Below, piece after piece: positions 7,325 to 16,182 of a stretch of DNA of 64,000 bases. The notes under the pieces are model-generated. The model ran no database searches, was not told the DNA's origin, and was given only the letters and a program-made list of their open reading frames with translations. Position numbers and translations under genes: made by a program. Source of the stretch: Streptomyces sp. NBC_00483. Its GTDB lineage: Bacteria; Actinomycetota; Actinomycetes; Streptomycetales; Streptomycetaceae. The stretch lies in NCBI RefSeq assembly GCF_036013745.1, contig NZ_CP107880.1, positions 5,828,001 through 5,892,000 on the forward strand. Reading direction: 5' to 3'. Position 1 is the stretch's first letter; every line of letters begins with the position of its first letter.

Positions 7325-10300
7325 ATGGCACGCAGCGCACGCGGCACGGTCGAGCGGGACGAAGTCGAGCGGCCGATCATCGACCAACTGGTCAGCATGG
7401 GTTGGACGCACATCCACGGGCCCGATCTCAGCAGTGCCAGCGACCATGAGCGAGAACGGGACTACGACGATGTCCTCCTCCGCAAGCGCCTGCGCCGAGC
7501 GATCCAGCGGAACAACCGGGTCAACGGCGAGTCCTGGATGACCGACAAGGACGCCGACACCGCGATCGACGCGCTCAAGCGCACCGCGCGCAACGTCGCC
7601 GCGTCGTCCCTGCTCAGCGTGAACAGTGACGTCACCAGCCTGCTGCTCAGCGGAGCCCCGATCACCGGGGACGAGGAGCACCACCGGGGGCGTACCGTGA
7701 ACGCCCAGTTCATCGACTGGGATCTGGAAGGGCTCGGGGATGGCGAGATCCTCAAGCGCAACGACTTCCTCGTCGTCGATCAGCTCCGCGTACGCACCCA
7801 GGACGGCGCCGAATGCGTCCTCGACCTCGTGCTGTTCATCAACGGCATCCCCGTCGTGGTCATCGAGTGCAAGAGCCCGGACGTGCCATACCCCCTGGGA
7901 GAGGCGGTCCGCGATCTGCGGCTGTACACGGGCTCCCCTCTCGATATCGACGAGCGGGACAGGCGGCAGGTGCGTGAGCTCGGCGTGCCCGAACTCTTCG
8001 CCCCCGTGCAGTTGCTCGTCGCCGCCTGTGGAACGAGTGCCGCCCTCGGCACCATCACCTCCACCGAAGACCACTTCGCGCAGTGGCGAAGCGTGACCCC
8101 TGACTATAAGGACGACGACGAGCTGCTGCGCGCGCTGCAAGGCGTGCGACGCGCCTCCGACGGGGAACGGCTGATCGAGGTCGGCGGTCAACTGACCGAC
8201 CAGCACCGGCTCGTGGCCCTCGTCCTGCAACCGCGCAACCTGCTCAACATCATCCGGCACTACGTCTTCGAGATGCCGGTGAAGACCAAGCAGGGTGAGC
8301 CGCCCGTCACCGTGAAGGCCGTCTGCCGGCATCAGCAGTACCGGGCCGTCGAGAAGATCGTGCACAAGCTGCGCACCGGCCGGACCCTCGACGATCCGGC
8401 CGCCGAGCACGACGAGCGCGGTGGGGTCATCTGGCACACCCAGGGGTCGGGCAAGAGCCTCACCATGGCCTTTCTCGCCCGCCGTCTGCACACCAGCCGC
8501 GATCCTCGCCTCAACCGGTTCACCCTCCTCGTCGTCACCGACCGCAAGCAACTGGAGAAGCAGCTCGCGGCGGCCGTGCGGATCAGTGGCGCCGTCGTGC
8601 GCGTCGCGAAGTCGCGTACCGATGCCGAGGGGATGCTCAAGCGGGCGGGACAGCCCGGTGGGCGCGCCGTCATCTTCACCATGATCCAGAAGTTCCTGGG
8701 GCGGATCCCCGGCCTCGCCGGTACGGCGGAGGGAGAAGGTGGGGACGACCGTGACCTGACGGCCGAGTTCCAGGCCACGCAGGAGCACATCGCCGCAGGT
8801 GGCGACGCGGAGGAGGCGTCCGACCCGACACCGGACACAGCGGCCGTCGAGGAAGTGCGGCGGCGCTTCGCCGAGTGCAGCACGGACCCGCGAGTCCTGG
8901 TACTCGTCGACGAGGCGCACCGGTCGCACACCTCCGTGCTGCACGCCTGCCTGCGCGACGCCCTCCCGAACGCCGCGCGCATCGGCTTCACGGGAACGCC
9001 GATCATGAAAGGTCGGCTGACCGACACCGGAAGGATCTTCGGCCTCGAACCCGACGGGAAGTTCCTCGACGCGTACCTGATGGACGAGGCCGAGCGGGAC
9101 AGGGTCGTCGTGCCCGTGCGCTACGAAGGGCGTACCGGATCGGCGGAGGTCAAGGACCAGGACGGGTTGAACCGGAAGTTCGAGGACCTGATCGCCCAGC
9201 TGCGCGCCGACCGGCTGCAGGAACAGAAACTGCGCAAGCGGCTGACGCCCACCAGCCGGGACGTCGCCGAGTCCGAGCCGATGATCGCCCGCAAGGCCCT
9301 CGACATGATGGAGCATTACGTCACGGGCCCGCTCACCGGCGGCTTCAAAGCGCAGGTCGCAGCAGTGAGCCGTAAGGCAGCCGTGCTCTATCGGCACAAG
9401 CTCGACGACGCACGCCATGAACTCCTCGCGCGCATCGTCGACTTCGACCCGGCCGCGCTGCGCGACAAGCCGCTGCCCGAGTACACCTGGGACGACCTGG
9501 TGCTGCTGCGTACCTGGCAGTACCAGGAAGTGCTGCGGCGCATCGACTTCGTGCCTGTGATCTCGGCGAGCAAGAAGGACGACAAGGTCTGGGAGGCCTG
9601 GACGGACCCGGATCGGCAGGACGAGGCGGTCCAGCGGTTCCTCGAACCGTTCCCTCAGCTCCCTCCCGACAACCCGTGGGCGGCGGGATACACGTCGCGG
9701 ACCGAGTGCGCCGATCCGGTCGGCACGAACCCGTGGAGCGACACCGAGGTCCCCTCCGAGGAGGAGGTCAGGCCGGTCGCCTTCCTGATCGTGAAGTCCA
9801 TGCTGCTCACGGGCTTCGACGCGCCGATCGAGCAAGTTCTGTACCTGGACCGGCCGATCCAGGACGCCGAACTGCTCCAGGCCATCGCCCGCGTGAACCG
9901 GCCCCGGCGCGACAAGAAGTTCGGCCGCGTCGTCGACTACTACGGCGTCCTCGACAATCTGGCCGACACGCTGCCCGCCTACAAGGGGGAAGCGCCCACG
10001 CAGCGCATGGCGCGCGACATGGTCCAGAGCCTGAGCGCCGACCTGCCGGAACTCGACGACAGCGCAAGGAAGTTGTCTGCGTTCCTCGGAGGGATGGGCA
10101 TCGCGGATCTGGACTCGGCGCAGGGCCTCGCGCGAGGCATGCTCGCCCTGGACGACGAGGGCGACCGGGCCGAGTTCGACCGGCTGCTCGGCGCTTTCAT
10201 GAACGCGCTGGAGCGCGTCCTGCCCCATCAGAGCGCCCTGGACCGAGTGCCCGACGCCCGGAGGTGGACACTGCTGCAAAAGCGCGTACGCCGGCACTAC

Positions 10301-11002
10301 CGCGACGCCGAAGGCGGAGGTTTCTCGCTGCGGGGATACGGGCGCCAGGTGCGGGCCATGGTCGCCGACCACCTGGAACTCGCGGAGGTCGAGCAGGTCA
10401 TCGCCCCCGTCTCCATCCTCGCGCCGGACTTCGACGAGGTGGTGGGACGCATCGTCGACGTCGAGGAATCCGCGGCCGAGCAGGTACAGGCGCTGCGCTA
10501 CCACCTGGAGGAGCGGCGCGAGGAGGAGGACCGGCCCGTCCTGCGGACGCTGTCCGAGGAGCTGGAACGGATTCTGGAGGAATTCGAGGGACGCTGGGAC
10601 GAGATCCAGACCCGTATCGGCCCCCTGATCGAACGGGCACGGAAGGCCGAGCAGGTCGACCCGATGGTCGCCGATATGACCACCGTCGAGCAGCAGCTGT
10701 ACACGAAGCTGAGCGACTGCCTCACCGAGAACCCCGCCTTCGACCTGCCCGAGCCGACCGCCCTCAGGGACGTGACCAAAGAACTCGGAGGCGTGATCGT
10801 CCAGCATGTCTCCAGCGCCGCCTGGTCCGACAACGAGGCCAGCGTCGGCGATCTGCAAAGCGCATTGTGGGTCAGGCTCCGGCAGGTCAGGATCCGGCCG
10901 AAGGCGGGTGAGAGGCAGGCACTGCGGGACCTGTCCAACGCGCTCGCCGCACATGCGGCGCGGCACGCGGCGGCATTCAGGAGTGCTCCCAGGGGACAAT
11001 AG
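7325..11002 (+). CDS. hsdR: Type I restriction endonuclease subunit HsdR
   Basis: ATP-dependent translocase and nuclease subunit, 1225 residues, within the normal range. The N-terminal HSDR_N nuclease has the PD-(D/E)xK signature in VLDLVLFINGIPVVVIECK (catalytic D near residue 165, ExK near 181). SF2 helicase motifs follow: Walker A HTQGSGKS near 372, DEAH in VLVDEAHRS near 529, GFTGTPI, and motif VI-like LLTGFDAPIEQVLYLDRP and AIARVNRP. A C-terminal helical region follows for assembly with HsdM/HsdS. The GGGGAAAGG ribosome site is upstream of ATG 7325. The gene is transcribed in the same direction as hsdMS but is separated from them by a regulatory block of about 2.7 kb, and it probably has its own promoter in 7211-7324. 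Confidence 0.95.
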   Translation: MARSARGTVERDEVERPIIDQLVSMGWTHIHGPDLSSASDHERERDYDDVLLRKRLRRAIQRNNRVNGESWMTDKDADTAIDALKRTARNVAASSLLSVNSDVTSLLLSGAPITGDEEHHRGRTVNAQFIDWDLEGLGDGEILKRNDFLVVDQLRVRTQDGAECVLDLVLFINGIPVVVIECKSPDVPYPLGEAVRDLRLYTGSPLDIDERDRRQVRELGVPELFAPVQLLVAACGTSAALGTITSTEDHFAQWRSVTPDYKDDDELLRALQGVRRASDGERLIEVGGQLTDQHRLVALVLQPRNLLNIIRHYVFEMPVKTKQGEPPVTVKAVCRHQQYRAVEKIVHKLRTGRTLDDPAAEHDERGGVIWHTQGSGKSLTMAFLARRLHTSRDPRLNRFTLLVVTDRKQLEKQLAAAVRISGAVVRVAKSRTDAEGMLKRAGQPGGRAVIFTMIQKFLGRIPGLAGTAEGEGGDDRDLTAEFQATQEHIAAGGDAEEASDPTPDTAAVEEVRRRFAECSTDPRVLVLVDEAHRSHTSVLHACLRDALPNAARIGFTGTPIMKGRLTDTGRIFGLEPDGKFLDAYLMDEAERDRVVVPVRYEGRTGSAEVKDQDGLNRKFEDLIAQLRADRLQEQKLRKRLTPTSRDVAESEPMIARKALDMMEHYVTGPLTGGFKAQVAAVSRKAAVLYRHKLDDARHELLARIVDFDPAALRDKPLPEYTWDDLVLLRTWQYQEVLRRIDFVPVISASKKDDKVWEAWTDPDRQDEAVQRFLEPFPQLPPDNPWAAGYTSRTECADPVGTNPWSDTEVPSEEEVRPVAFLIVKSMLLTGFDAPIEQVLYLDRPIQDAELLQAIARVNRPRRDKKFGRVVDYYGVLDNLADTLPAYKGEAPTQRMARDMVQSLSADLPELDDSARKLSAFLGGMGIADLDSAQGLARGMLALDDEGDRAEFDRLLGAFMNALERVLPHQSALDRVPDARRWTLLQKRVRRHYRDAEGGGFSLRGYGRQVRAMVADHLELAEVEQVIAPVSILAPDFDEVVGRIVDVEESAAEQVQALRYHLEERREEEDRPVLRTLSEELERILEEFEGRWDEIQTRIGPLIERARKAEQVDPMVADMTTVEQQLYTKLSDCLTENPAFDLPEPTALRDVTKELGGVIVQHVSSAAWSDNEASVGDLQSALWVRLRQVRIRPKAGERQALRDLSNALAAHAARHAAAFRSAPRGQ

Positions 11003-11792
11003 GGAGGTGCCCGTACCTGCCGCTCCCCAACGTGACACCGGTCTGCCCGCCCTTGCCGACGGGCAGACGCTCGCGCTGAGCGGCAGGACGTTCCACGTCA
11101 CCGTGAGTGCACGGCGCAGGCGCCTTGGCATGACGGTCGAGAGAGACGGCTCGCTGACCCTGCGCGTCCCGCCGCACTGCGATCCGGGGCGCGCCGAGCG
11201 CTTCGTGAGAAGCAGCGAGACATGGCTGGCGGACAAGCTGAAGCGGCGGGAGGACCATTCTCCGGCACACCCGATGCGGGTGTTCCGTGAGGGAGAGTCC
11301 TACTTCTACCTGGGGCGCGAATACCGGTTGCACATCGAAGAGGCCGGGTCGGGCCCGGGAGCGGTGAAGCTGGCGGCCGGCCGTCTGGTGCTACCGGAGT
11401 CTCTTGCCCAGGATCCCCGGAAAGCGCGCCGGGCTGTCATCGGCTGGTACCGGCGGACCGGACTGCGCTGGGCGTCGTCCAGGTTGCAACCTTGGGCTGC
11501 CCGTCTGGGAGTCCCAGAACCGATTGTCCGCGTCCGTGACGTCGGCAGTCGGTGGGGGACGTACCGGTCGGCTGCCTCCGGTCCAGGAACGATGGCCTTG
11601 CACTGGGCTGTCTTCCAGCTGCCCTCCCACCTGGTCGACTATGTCATCGCCCACGAGCTGGCGCACATCAAATTGCCAGGTCACGGGCCTGGCTACTGGA
11701 AGCTGCTGCGGATGGCGATGCCCGAGTGCGAGGAACACAAGGCCGAACTCGACGATCTGGGCCGACGGCTGTGGCTGGGTGACGTGCGCTGA
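10983..11792 (+). CDS. YgjP/DUF45 family (M48-like) metalloprotease
   Basis: About 269 residues. The C-terminal half carries the zinc-protease motif HELAHIKLPGHGPGYW (HExxH plus a downstream H), and an upstream SRWGTYRS block is typical of YgjP/DUF45 proteins. Genes of this family often sit next to hsdR in type I R-M loci, as here where its start overlaps the end of hsdR. Their role in restriction is unknown; quality control or processing of HsdR is a guess. Start choice is uncertain. GTG 10983 overlaps hsdR by 20 bases. GTG 11007 is directly abutted by AGGGAGG, with no spacing. No ATG is close by. Confidence 0.82.
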   Translation: MLPGDNREVPVPAAPQRDTGLPALADGQTLALSGRTFHVTVSARRRRLGMTVERDGSLTLRVPPHCDPGRAERFVRSSETWLADKLKRREDHSPAHPMRVFREGESYFYLGREYRLHIEEAGSGPGAVKLAAGRLVLPESLAQDPRKARRAVIGWYRRTGLRWASSRLQPWAARLGVPEPIVRVRDVGSRWGTYRSAASGPGTMALHWAVFQLPSHLVDYVIAHELAHIKLPGHGPGYWKLLRMAMPECEEHKAELDDLGRRLWLGDVR

Positions 11793-11919
11793 CGGGAAGT
11801 CCCGGGGAGCATGCGCGCCGAGCGTCTGGTGGGCCTCACAACGGCAGGAGCTTTCCGTCCGGCCCGCCGCCGCTCGCGCCGCACAAACCGGATGCGGCGC
11901 CGCGTGCCGCCGTGCCTGA

Positions 11920-12417
11920 ATGGACCCCATGATGTCCACCGACCGCCTCCTCGCCTTCGCGGCGATGTCCCTGCTGCTGATCGTCATCCCGGGCCCGAGC
12001 GTGATCTTCGTCGTCGGCCGCGCCCTCGCCCAGGGCCGCCGCGCCGCGCTGACGACGGTCGCGGGCAACACCCTTGGGGCGTACGTCCTCGTGATCGCCG
12101 TCGCCCTCGGTATCGGCTCGCTCGTCGAGCGCTCGGTGGCGATCTTCATGACGCTGAAGCTGGTGGGCGCGGCGTATCTGATCTACCTGGGCATCAAGGC
12201 GATACGCCAACGGCGTTCGCTGCGCGCGGTGTTCGAGGAGGAGCGGGGCGAGGCGGGCCGCGGCAGCACCCTGCGCACCCTCTGGAGCCTCGCCGCGTCC
12301 ACGGCCCGCACCTGGTTCGCCCGCTCCCCACGCCGCCTCGCGGCGGTCGGCGGCACGGGCGGCCTCGCGATGGTGGGCCTCGGCGTGACGGTTGCGGTCA
12401 CGGGGAGGGCGGAGTGA
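11920..12417 (+). pseudogene. LysE/RhtB-type exporter with internal in-frame deletion
   Basis: 165 residues against about 205-215 for the family. The N-terminal half is normal: LLIVIPGPSVIFVVGRALAQ, RRAALTTVAGNTLGAYVLV, VGAAYLIYLGIKAIR. The C-terminal end ARTWFARSPRRLAAVGGTGG is also normal. Between residues about 105 and 125 the conserved block that should carry the NPKT motif and transmembrane helices 3-5 is missing. The frame is kept, so a shortened membrane protein could still be made, but it is unlikely to work as an amino-acid exporter. The start may be ATG 11920, 11929 or 11932; no clear ribosome site. It shares a TGATG junction with the methyltransferase downstream. Confidence 0.7.
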
Positions 12418-13166
12418 TGACGGACGACCCCGACGGCTACTTCGACGAGCACATCGCGGCGGACTACGACCGGTCCTCCGCCCGGATGTTCACCCCCGAA
12501 GCCCTCGACCCGACCGTCGACTTCCTCGCCGAACTTGCGGGTACAGGCCCCGCGTTGGAGTTCGCCGTCGGTACGGGGCGCGTGGCCCTGCCGCTCGCCG
12601 CGCGGGGCGTCGACGTACATGGGATCGACCTGTCGAAGGCGATGGTCGAGCGGCTGCGGGTCAAGCCAGGAGGGGCCGACATCCCGGTCACGATCGGGGA
12701 CTTCGCCACCGCCCGCGCGGGGCGCCCGGACTTCACCCTCGCGTACCTCGTCTTCAACACCGTCATGAATCTGACCTCGCAGGACGCGCAGGTCGACTGC
12801 TTCCGCAACGCCGCCGCGCATCTCGCGCCCGGCGGCTGCTTCGTCATCGAGACCAGCGTGCCGGACCTGCGGCTGCTGCCGTACGGGCAGGAGGCCGTGC
12901 CGTTCGAGGTGAGCGAGAACCGGTGGGCCTTAGACCGCTATGACGTCGCCACGCAAGCCATGAGCTCGAACTATGTGGAGGTGGATCCCGGGACCGGGAA
13001 GGGGTCCTACTGGACCATCCCCTTCCGCTACGTCTGGCCCGCCGAGCTCGACCTCATGGCGCGGATCGCCGGGCTGCGGCTGCGTGAGCGGTGGGACGGG
13101 TGGACCCGGGAGCCCTTCACGGGCGAGAGCCGGCAGCACGTGTCGGTGTGGGAGAAGCCCGTGTGA
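12417..13166 (+). CDS. Class I SAM-dependent methyltransferase
   Basis: 249 residues. SAM-binding motif I is ALEFAVGTGRVALPLA (G-x-G-x-G-like), followed by the acidic VHGIDLSKAMVERLR and the post-motif segment APGGCFVIET. Small-molecule substrate is unknown. The ATG start shares one base with the TGA of the truncated exporter (TGATG), and GGGGAGGGCGGA upstream supplies a ribosome site. The gene converges on the NlpC/P60 gene, with 11 bases between stops. Such methyltransferases are common in Streptomyces and are not tied to a known pathway here. Confidence 0.85.
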   Translation: MTDDPDGYFDEHIAADYDRSSARMFTPEALDPTVDFLAELAGTGPALEFAVGTGRVALPLAARGVDVHGIDLSKAMVERLRVKPGGADIPVTIGDFATARAGRPDFTLAYLVFNTVMNLTSQDAQVDCFRNAAAHLAPGGCFVIETSVPDLRLLPYGQEAVPFEVSENRWALDRYDVATQAMSSNYVEVDPGTGKGSYWTIPFRYVWPAELDLMARIAGLRLRERWDGWTREPFTGESRQHVSVWEKPV

Positions 13167-13177
13167 CCGGTGCGGCG

Positions 13178-14221
13178 TCATGCCACCCGCGTCGCCCCGG
13201 CGAACGGCATCTCGTCGATCGGGGCCACCCGTACCGGTGCGCTCGGGTTCGGGGCGTGGATCATCTTGCCGCCTCCGATGTAGAGGCCCACGTGGCTGAT
13301 CGAGGAGTAGAAGAAGACCAGATCGCCCGGCTGGAGTTGGGACTTCGGGATACGAGGGCCCGCGTCGATCTGGGAGTACGTCGTGCGGGGGAGTGAGACC
13401 CCGGCCGCCTTGTACGCGGCCATCGTCAGGCCCGAGCAGTCGAAGGAGGAGGGCCCTGTGGCGCCCCATACGTAGGGGCTGCCCAGTGCGCCGTACGCGA
13501 AGGAGATCGCCTCCTTGGCGCGGGAGTTGGGCGCCTGGGAGAGGTCGGCGCGTTCCGCCGAGCGGGAGGAGCGCTCGCTCGTCGCGGGGGTGGCGGTGCG
13601 CTCCTCAGGGGTGAGGCGGTCGAGGAGGCGCCGGGCCTCCGCGAGTTTTCGCTTCACCTTCTTCTTGTTGTCCTCCAACTCGGCCTTCTTGGCGCGCAGT
13701 TCGGAGAGCGTGCCGTCGGCGTCGCCGCGCAGCTGGTCGATCTCGCGGAGTTCGCCCTGTACGCGGGTGACCGCGGCGGCCTGCCGCGCGCCGACGCGCT
13801 CCGTGAGGGACGCCTTGTCGAGATAGGCGTCGGGGGAGGAGGAGAGGAGCAGCTGGACCGACGGGTCCACGCCTCCCGTGCGGTACTGGGAGGCCGCGAC
13901 CGAACCCAGCTTCTCCCGCTGGGAGTTGAGCGATTCGGTGCGCCGGGACGCCTCGTCCTGGAGGGCGTCCACCTTCTTCCGCGCCCCGTCCGCCTTCTCC
14001 TTCGCCCCGTTGTACTTCTGGGTGGCGACCTCCGCCTCCTGGTACAGCTTGTCGACCTTGGCCCGCACCTGTGCGGGGCCGAGCTCGGGCTCCGCGTGCG
14101 CCGCCCCGCCATCGAGGGCGGTGACGGTGGCCGCGGAAGCGAGGGCGAGCGTGGCCGCGGTGCGGGCCGTGCCCCCACCGCGGAGCGAACGCGGTCGGGG
14201 CTTTCGATGAGCTGCCGGCAC
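13178..14221 (-). CDS. Secreted NlpC/P60 (C40) peptidoglycan hydrolase with coiled-coil N-domain
   Basis: 347 residues. An arginine-rich start followed by an Ala-rich hydrophobic stretch ending GGAAHAEPE resembles a signal peptide. A long helical region follows (about residues 45-210, with VDKLYQEAEVATQKYNGAKE and VRAKV repeats, RipA/PcsB-like). The C-terminal NlpC/P60 domain has catalytic Cys in SSFDCSGL, His in SSISHVGLYIGGG and a third polar residue near IHAPNP. It cleaves peptide stems in peptidoglycan. GTG 14221 is chosen because GAGGAGG lies five bases upstream; the in-frame ATG further upstream lacks a site. It is paralogous to the 14963-16162 gene but has no riboswitch-like leader; instead a 16-bp hairpin lies in its 5' region. 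Confidence 0.92.
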   Translation of the reverse strand: MPAAHRKPRPRSLRGGGTARTAATLALASAATVTALDGGAAHAEPELGPAQVRAKVDKLYQEAEVATQKYNGAKEKADGARKKVDALQDEASRRTESLNSQREKLGSVAASQYRTGGVDPSVQLLLSSSPDAYLDKASLTERVGARQAAAVTRVQGELREIDQLRGDADGTLSELRAKKAELEDNKKKVKRKLAEARRLLDRLTPEERTATPATSERSSRSAERADLSQAPNSRAKEAISFAYGALGSPYVWGATGPSSFDCSGLTMAAYKAAGVSLPRTTYSQIDAGPRIPKSQLQPGDLVFFYSSISHVGLYIGGGKMIHAPNPSAPVRVAPIDEMPFAGATRVA

Positions 14222-14270
14222 AAGGTCCTCCTCTGGGCGCCGTACGCATCGCACGGCCCCCGGTCGCGCG

Positions 14271-14310
14271 TCCGGCGGCGGCCCGCACAGGGGAGCGGGC
14301 CGCCGCCGGA
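14271..14310 (-). promoter_or_regulatory. 16-bp perfect stem-loop in the leader of the first NlpC/P60 gene
   Basis: The arms 14271-14286 and 14295-14310 (TCCGGCGGCGGCCCGC and its complement) form an uninterrupted 16-bp stem with an 8-base loop. It lies 50 bases upstream of the GTG at 14221, in the divergent intergenic region 14222-14521. No U-tract follows in the minus direction. It could be an attenuator or a stability element in the mRNA leader; function is inferred only from position and strength. Confidence 0.55.
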
Positions 14311-14508
14311 CCTTTCTCGGCGGGGTGTCCGACTGCCGCCCCTGGCCCGGGCGGCGGTGGGGAGCCGGTCACCTGAGGAAGGACGCTAAACCTCTGCGTA
14401 ACGGGTTGGTGTCGGATTGTTCGCAACTGGCCTGTTTGTTACGGATGGTGGCGGAGAGTGATAACAGAGTGGCAAAGGGGTGCCCGTAGTGGGCCATGGG
14501 CGTCCGGT

Positions 14509-14514
14509 TAGGCT
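14509..14514 (+). promoter_or_regulatory. Putative -10 of a leaderless promoter for the 14522 gene
   Basis: TAGGCT fits the TAnnnT -10 pattern and ends seven bases before the ATG at 14522. Transcription would then start at or next to the start codon. There is no ribosome site upstream of this ATG, which fits a leaderless mRNA. No convincing -35 was seen. Confidence 0.4.
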
Positions 14515-14521
14515 CCGAGCC

Positions 14522-14875
14522 ATGGACGTACTCATCCACCTCTTCGTCGGCCTGCACATCATCGGCATCGCCTCGCTGCTCGGCGGCTTCCTCACGCAGA
14601 TGTCGGCGATGAAGGAGGGCGCGGCCCGCTTCAACAAGGCGATGCTGCACGGCGCCCTGACCATGCTGGTGACCGGCGTCGCCCTGGTCGGCCTCAACCA
14701 GGCCGACGGCAGCACCGTGAACAACATCAAGATCGGCGTGAAGCTCGCGCTCCTGATCGTGATCCTCGGCATCGTCTACGTGAAGCGGGACGAGGAGAAG
14801 GCGGAGAAGGGCCTCTTCATCACGGTCGGCGCGCTCACCGTCGTCAACATCTTCATCGCGGTGCTCTGGACCTGA
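14522..14875 (+). CDS. Small integral membrane protein, four predicted helices
   Basis: 117 residues. Hydrophobic stretches begin LIHLFVGLHIIGIASLLGGF, GALTMLVTGVALVGL, IKIGVKLALLIVILGIVYV and GLFITVGALTVVNIFIAVL, consistent with four transmembrane helices. No catalytic motif is visible. Homologues are conserved in Streptomyces as hypothetical integral membrane proteins. ATG 14522 is preferred over an ATG 42 bases upstream because the hydrophobic protein starts there and a leaderless -10 is present. The gene ends before a strong bidirectional terminator. Confidence 0.85.
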   Translation: MDVLIHLFVGLHIIGIASLLGGFLTQMSAMKEGAARFNKAMLHGALTMLVTGVALVGLNQADGSTVNNIKIGVKLALLIVILGIVYVKRDEEKAEKGLFITVGALTVVNIFIAVLWT

Positions 14876-14879
14876 GCGA

Positions 14880-14918
14880 GCGCGTACCAAGACGTACAAG
14901 CGCGTACCAAGACGTACA
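14880..14918. repeat. Tandem 20-bp direct repeat
   Basis: GCGCGTACCAAGACGTACA occurs at 14880-14898 and again at 14900-14918, immediately after the stop codon of the small membrane protein and before the terminator hairpin. Probably a local tandem duplication with no known role. Confidence 0.7.
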
Positions 14919-14956
14919 GAAGGGCCCGGCAGGTCGCACCTGCCGGGCCCTTCTGT
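14916..14956. terminator. Bidirectional terminator hairpin (19-bp stem)
   Basis: ACAGAAGGGCCCGGCAGGT (14916-14934) pairs perfectly with 14938-14956 around a 3-base loop (CGC). It lies between the convergent 14522 gene and the second NlpC/P60 gene, so it can end transcription from both sides. Confidence 0.9.
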
Positions 14957-14962
14957 GTGGGG

Positions 14963-16162
14963 TCAGGCCGGCCGCACCACGCTGTGGATCGACGACGTGC
15001 CGTCGTAGTAGATCGACTCCTCGCGCACGACCGCGCCCGGCTTCGGCGCGTGGACCATCATGCCGTCGCCCATGTAGAGGCCCACGTGGCTGATGTCGTC
15101 GTAGAAGAACACCAGGTCACCGGGTTGGATGTCGGAGAGCGGCACCGTCTTGCCGACCTCGACCTGGTCCCAGGTCGTCCGGGGCAGCGAGATCCCCGCG
15201 GACTTCCACGCCGCCTGCGTCAGGCCCGAGCAGTCGTACGAGTCCGGGCCCGTGGCGCCCCACACGTACGGCTTGCCCTCCTGCGACTTGGCGAACGCGA
15301 GCGCCTGCGCGGCCTTCGTGGCGTACGAGGCGTCCGAGGAAGAGGAACCGGAGCCGGAGGAGCCCGAGGAACCCGAGCCCGAGGAGCCGGACGACTCCTG
15401 CTCCTTCTGCGCGGCCTCCTCGGCCGCCTTCCGCTTCGCCTCCGCGGCCTTCTGCTTGGCGGCCAGCTCGGCGGCCTTCTTGCGGGCCGCCTCCTCCTTG
15501 GCCTTCTGGATCGCCGCGAGCCGCGCCTTCTCCTTGGCCGTCAGGTCGGCCAGCAGCTTGCGCGCGTCGGAGAGCTTCGTCTGGACGGTCTCCTTCGTCG
15601 ACCTCAGCTCGGTCTGCGACTCGGTGAGGTCCTGGAGGCTCGACTGCGCCTCGGTGCGCTTCTTCGCGGTCTCGCGCGCCTGCGCCTGATAGTCGTCGAC
15701 CGACTTCTTCTGCTCGTCGGTGAGCCGGCTCATCAGCTGGCGCTGCGAGAAGTAGTCCTCCGGGTCGTCCGCGAGGAACATGGTCGCGGTGTCGCTGACC
15801 GCGCCCGAGCGGTACTGCTCGGCGGCGTATCTGCCGAGCTTCTGGCGGGCCGTGTTCATGTCGTCGGTGCGCTGGGCGACATCGTCGAGGAGCTTGTCGA
15901 CCTGCTGCTTCTTGGAGTCGGTCCGCTCCTTCACCCCGTTGTACTTCTGGGTGGCGACCTCGGCCTGCCGGTACAGGGTGTCGACCTTCTGCTGGACCTC
16001 TTCGAGGCGCGGCTTGGACGACGGCTGCGCGGGCGCGGCCTGTGCCGTCTGCGAGAGCAGTGCCACGGAGGTGAGGGCGGCGGTGGTGATGCCGACCGCG
16101 GGGGTCGTGCGAAGGCCGCCGGTGATCCGGGAACGGCTGCGGGGCTTGCGGTGCGACGCCAA
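14963..16162 (-). CDS. Secreted NlpC/P60 (C40) hydrolase, RipA-like, under a c-di-AMP riboswitch
   Basis: 399 residues. The N-terminus is an Arg-rich signal region ending near LLSQTAQAAPAQP. Residues about 55-330 are long coiled coil (VDTLYRQAEVATQKYNGVKE, KAKEEAARKKAAELAAKQKA), then a Ser/Gly linker (SSGSSGSGSSGSSGSGSSSS). The C-terminal NlpC/P60 domain has DSYDCSGL (catalytic Cys), ISHVGLYMGDGMM (His) and VHAPKPG. It is expected to cut peptidoglycan stem peptides at the cell surface. The start is TTG 16162, with GGAAGGAG nine bases upstream; an in-frame ATG at 16258 lies inside the riboswitch and is rejected as the start. Expression is probably switched off or on by c-di-AMP through the leader. 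Confidence 0.93.
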   Translation of the reverse strand: MASHRKPRSRSRITGGLRTTPAVGITTAALTSVALLSQTAQAAPAQPSSKPRLEEVQQKVDTLYRQAEVATQKYNGVKERTDSKKQQVDKLLDDVAQRTDDMNTARQKLGRYAAEQYRSGAVSDTATMFLADDPEDYFSQRQLMSRLTDEQKKSVDDYQAQARETAKKRTEAQSSLQDLTESQTELRSTKETVQTKLSDARKLLADLTAKEKARLAAIQKAKEEAARKKAAELAAKQKAAEAKRKAAEEAAQKEQESSGSSGSGSSGSSGSGSSSSDASYATKAAQALAFAKSQEGKPYVWGATGPDSYDCSGLTQAAWKSAGISLPRTTWDQVEVGKTVPLSDIQPGDLVFFYDDISHVGLYMGDGMMVHAPKPGAVVREESIYYDGTSSIHSVVRPA

Positions 16163-16182
16163 GGCAGGCGACTCCTTCCGTC

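Noticed and set aside
7082..11236. Very long open frame on the minus strand opposite hsdR (over 1300 codons)
   Set aside because: It mirrors hsdR exactly and its translation is low-complexity with no family motifs; GC-rich codon use keeps antisense frames open in Streptomyces. HsdR has a full set of helicase and nuclease motifs.
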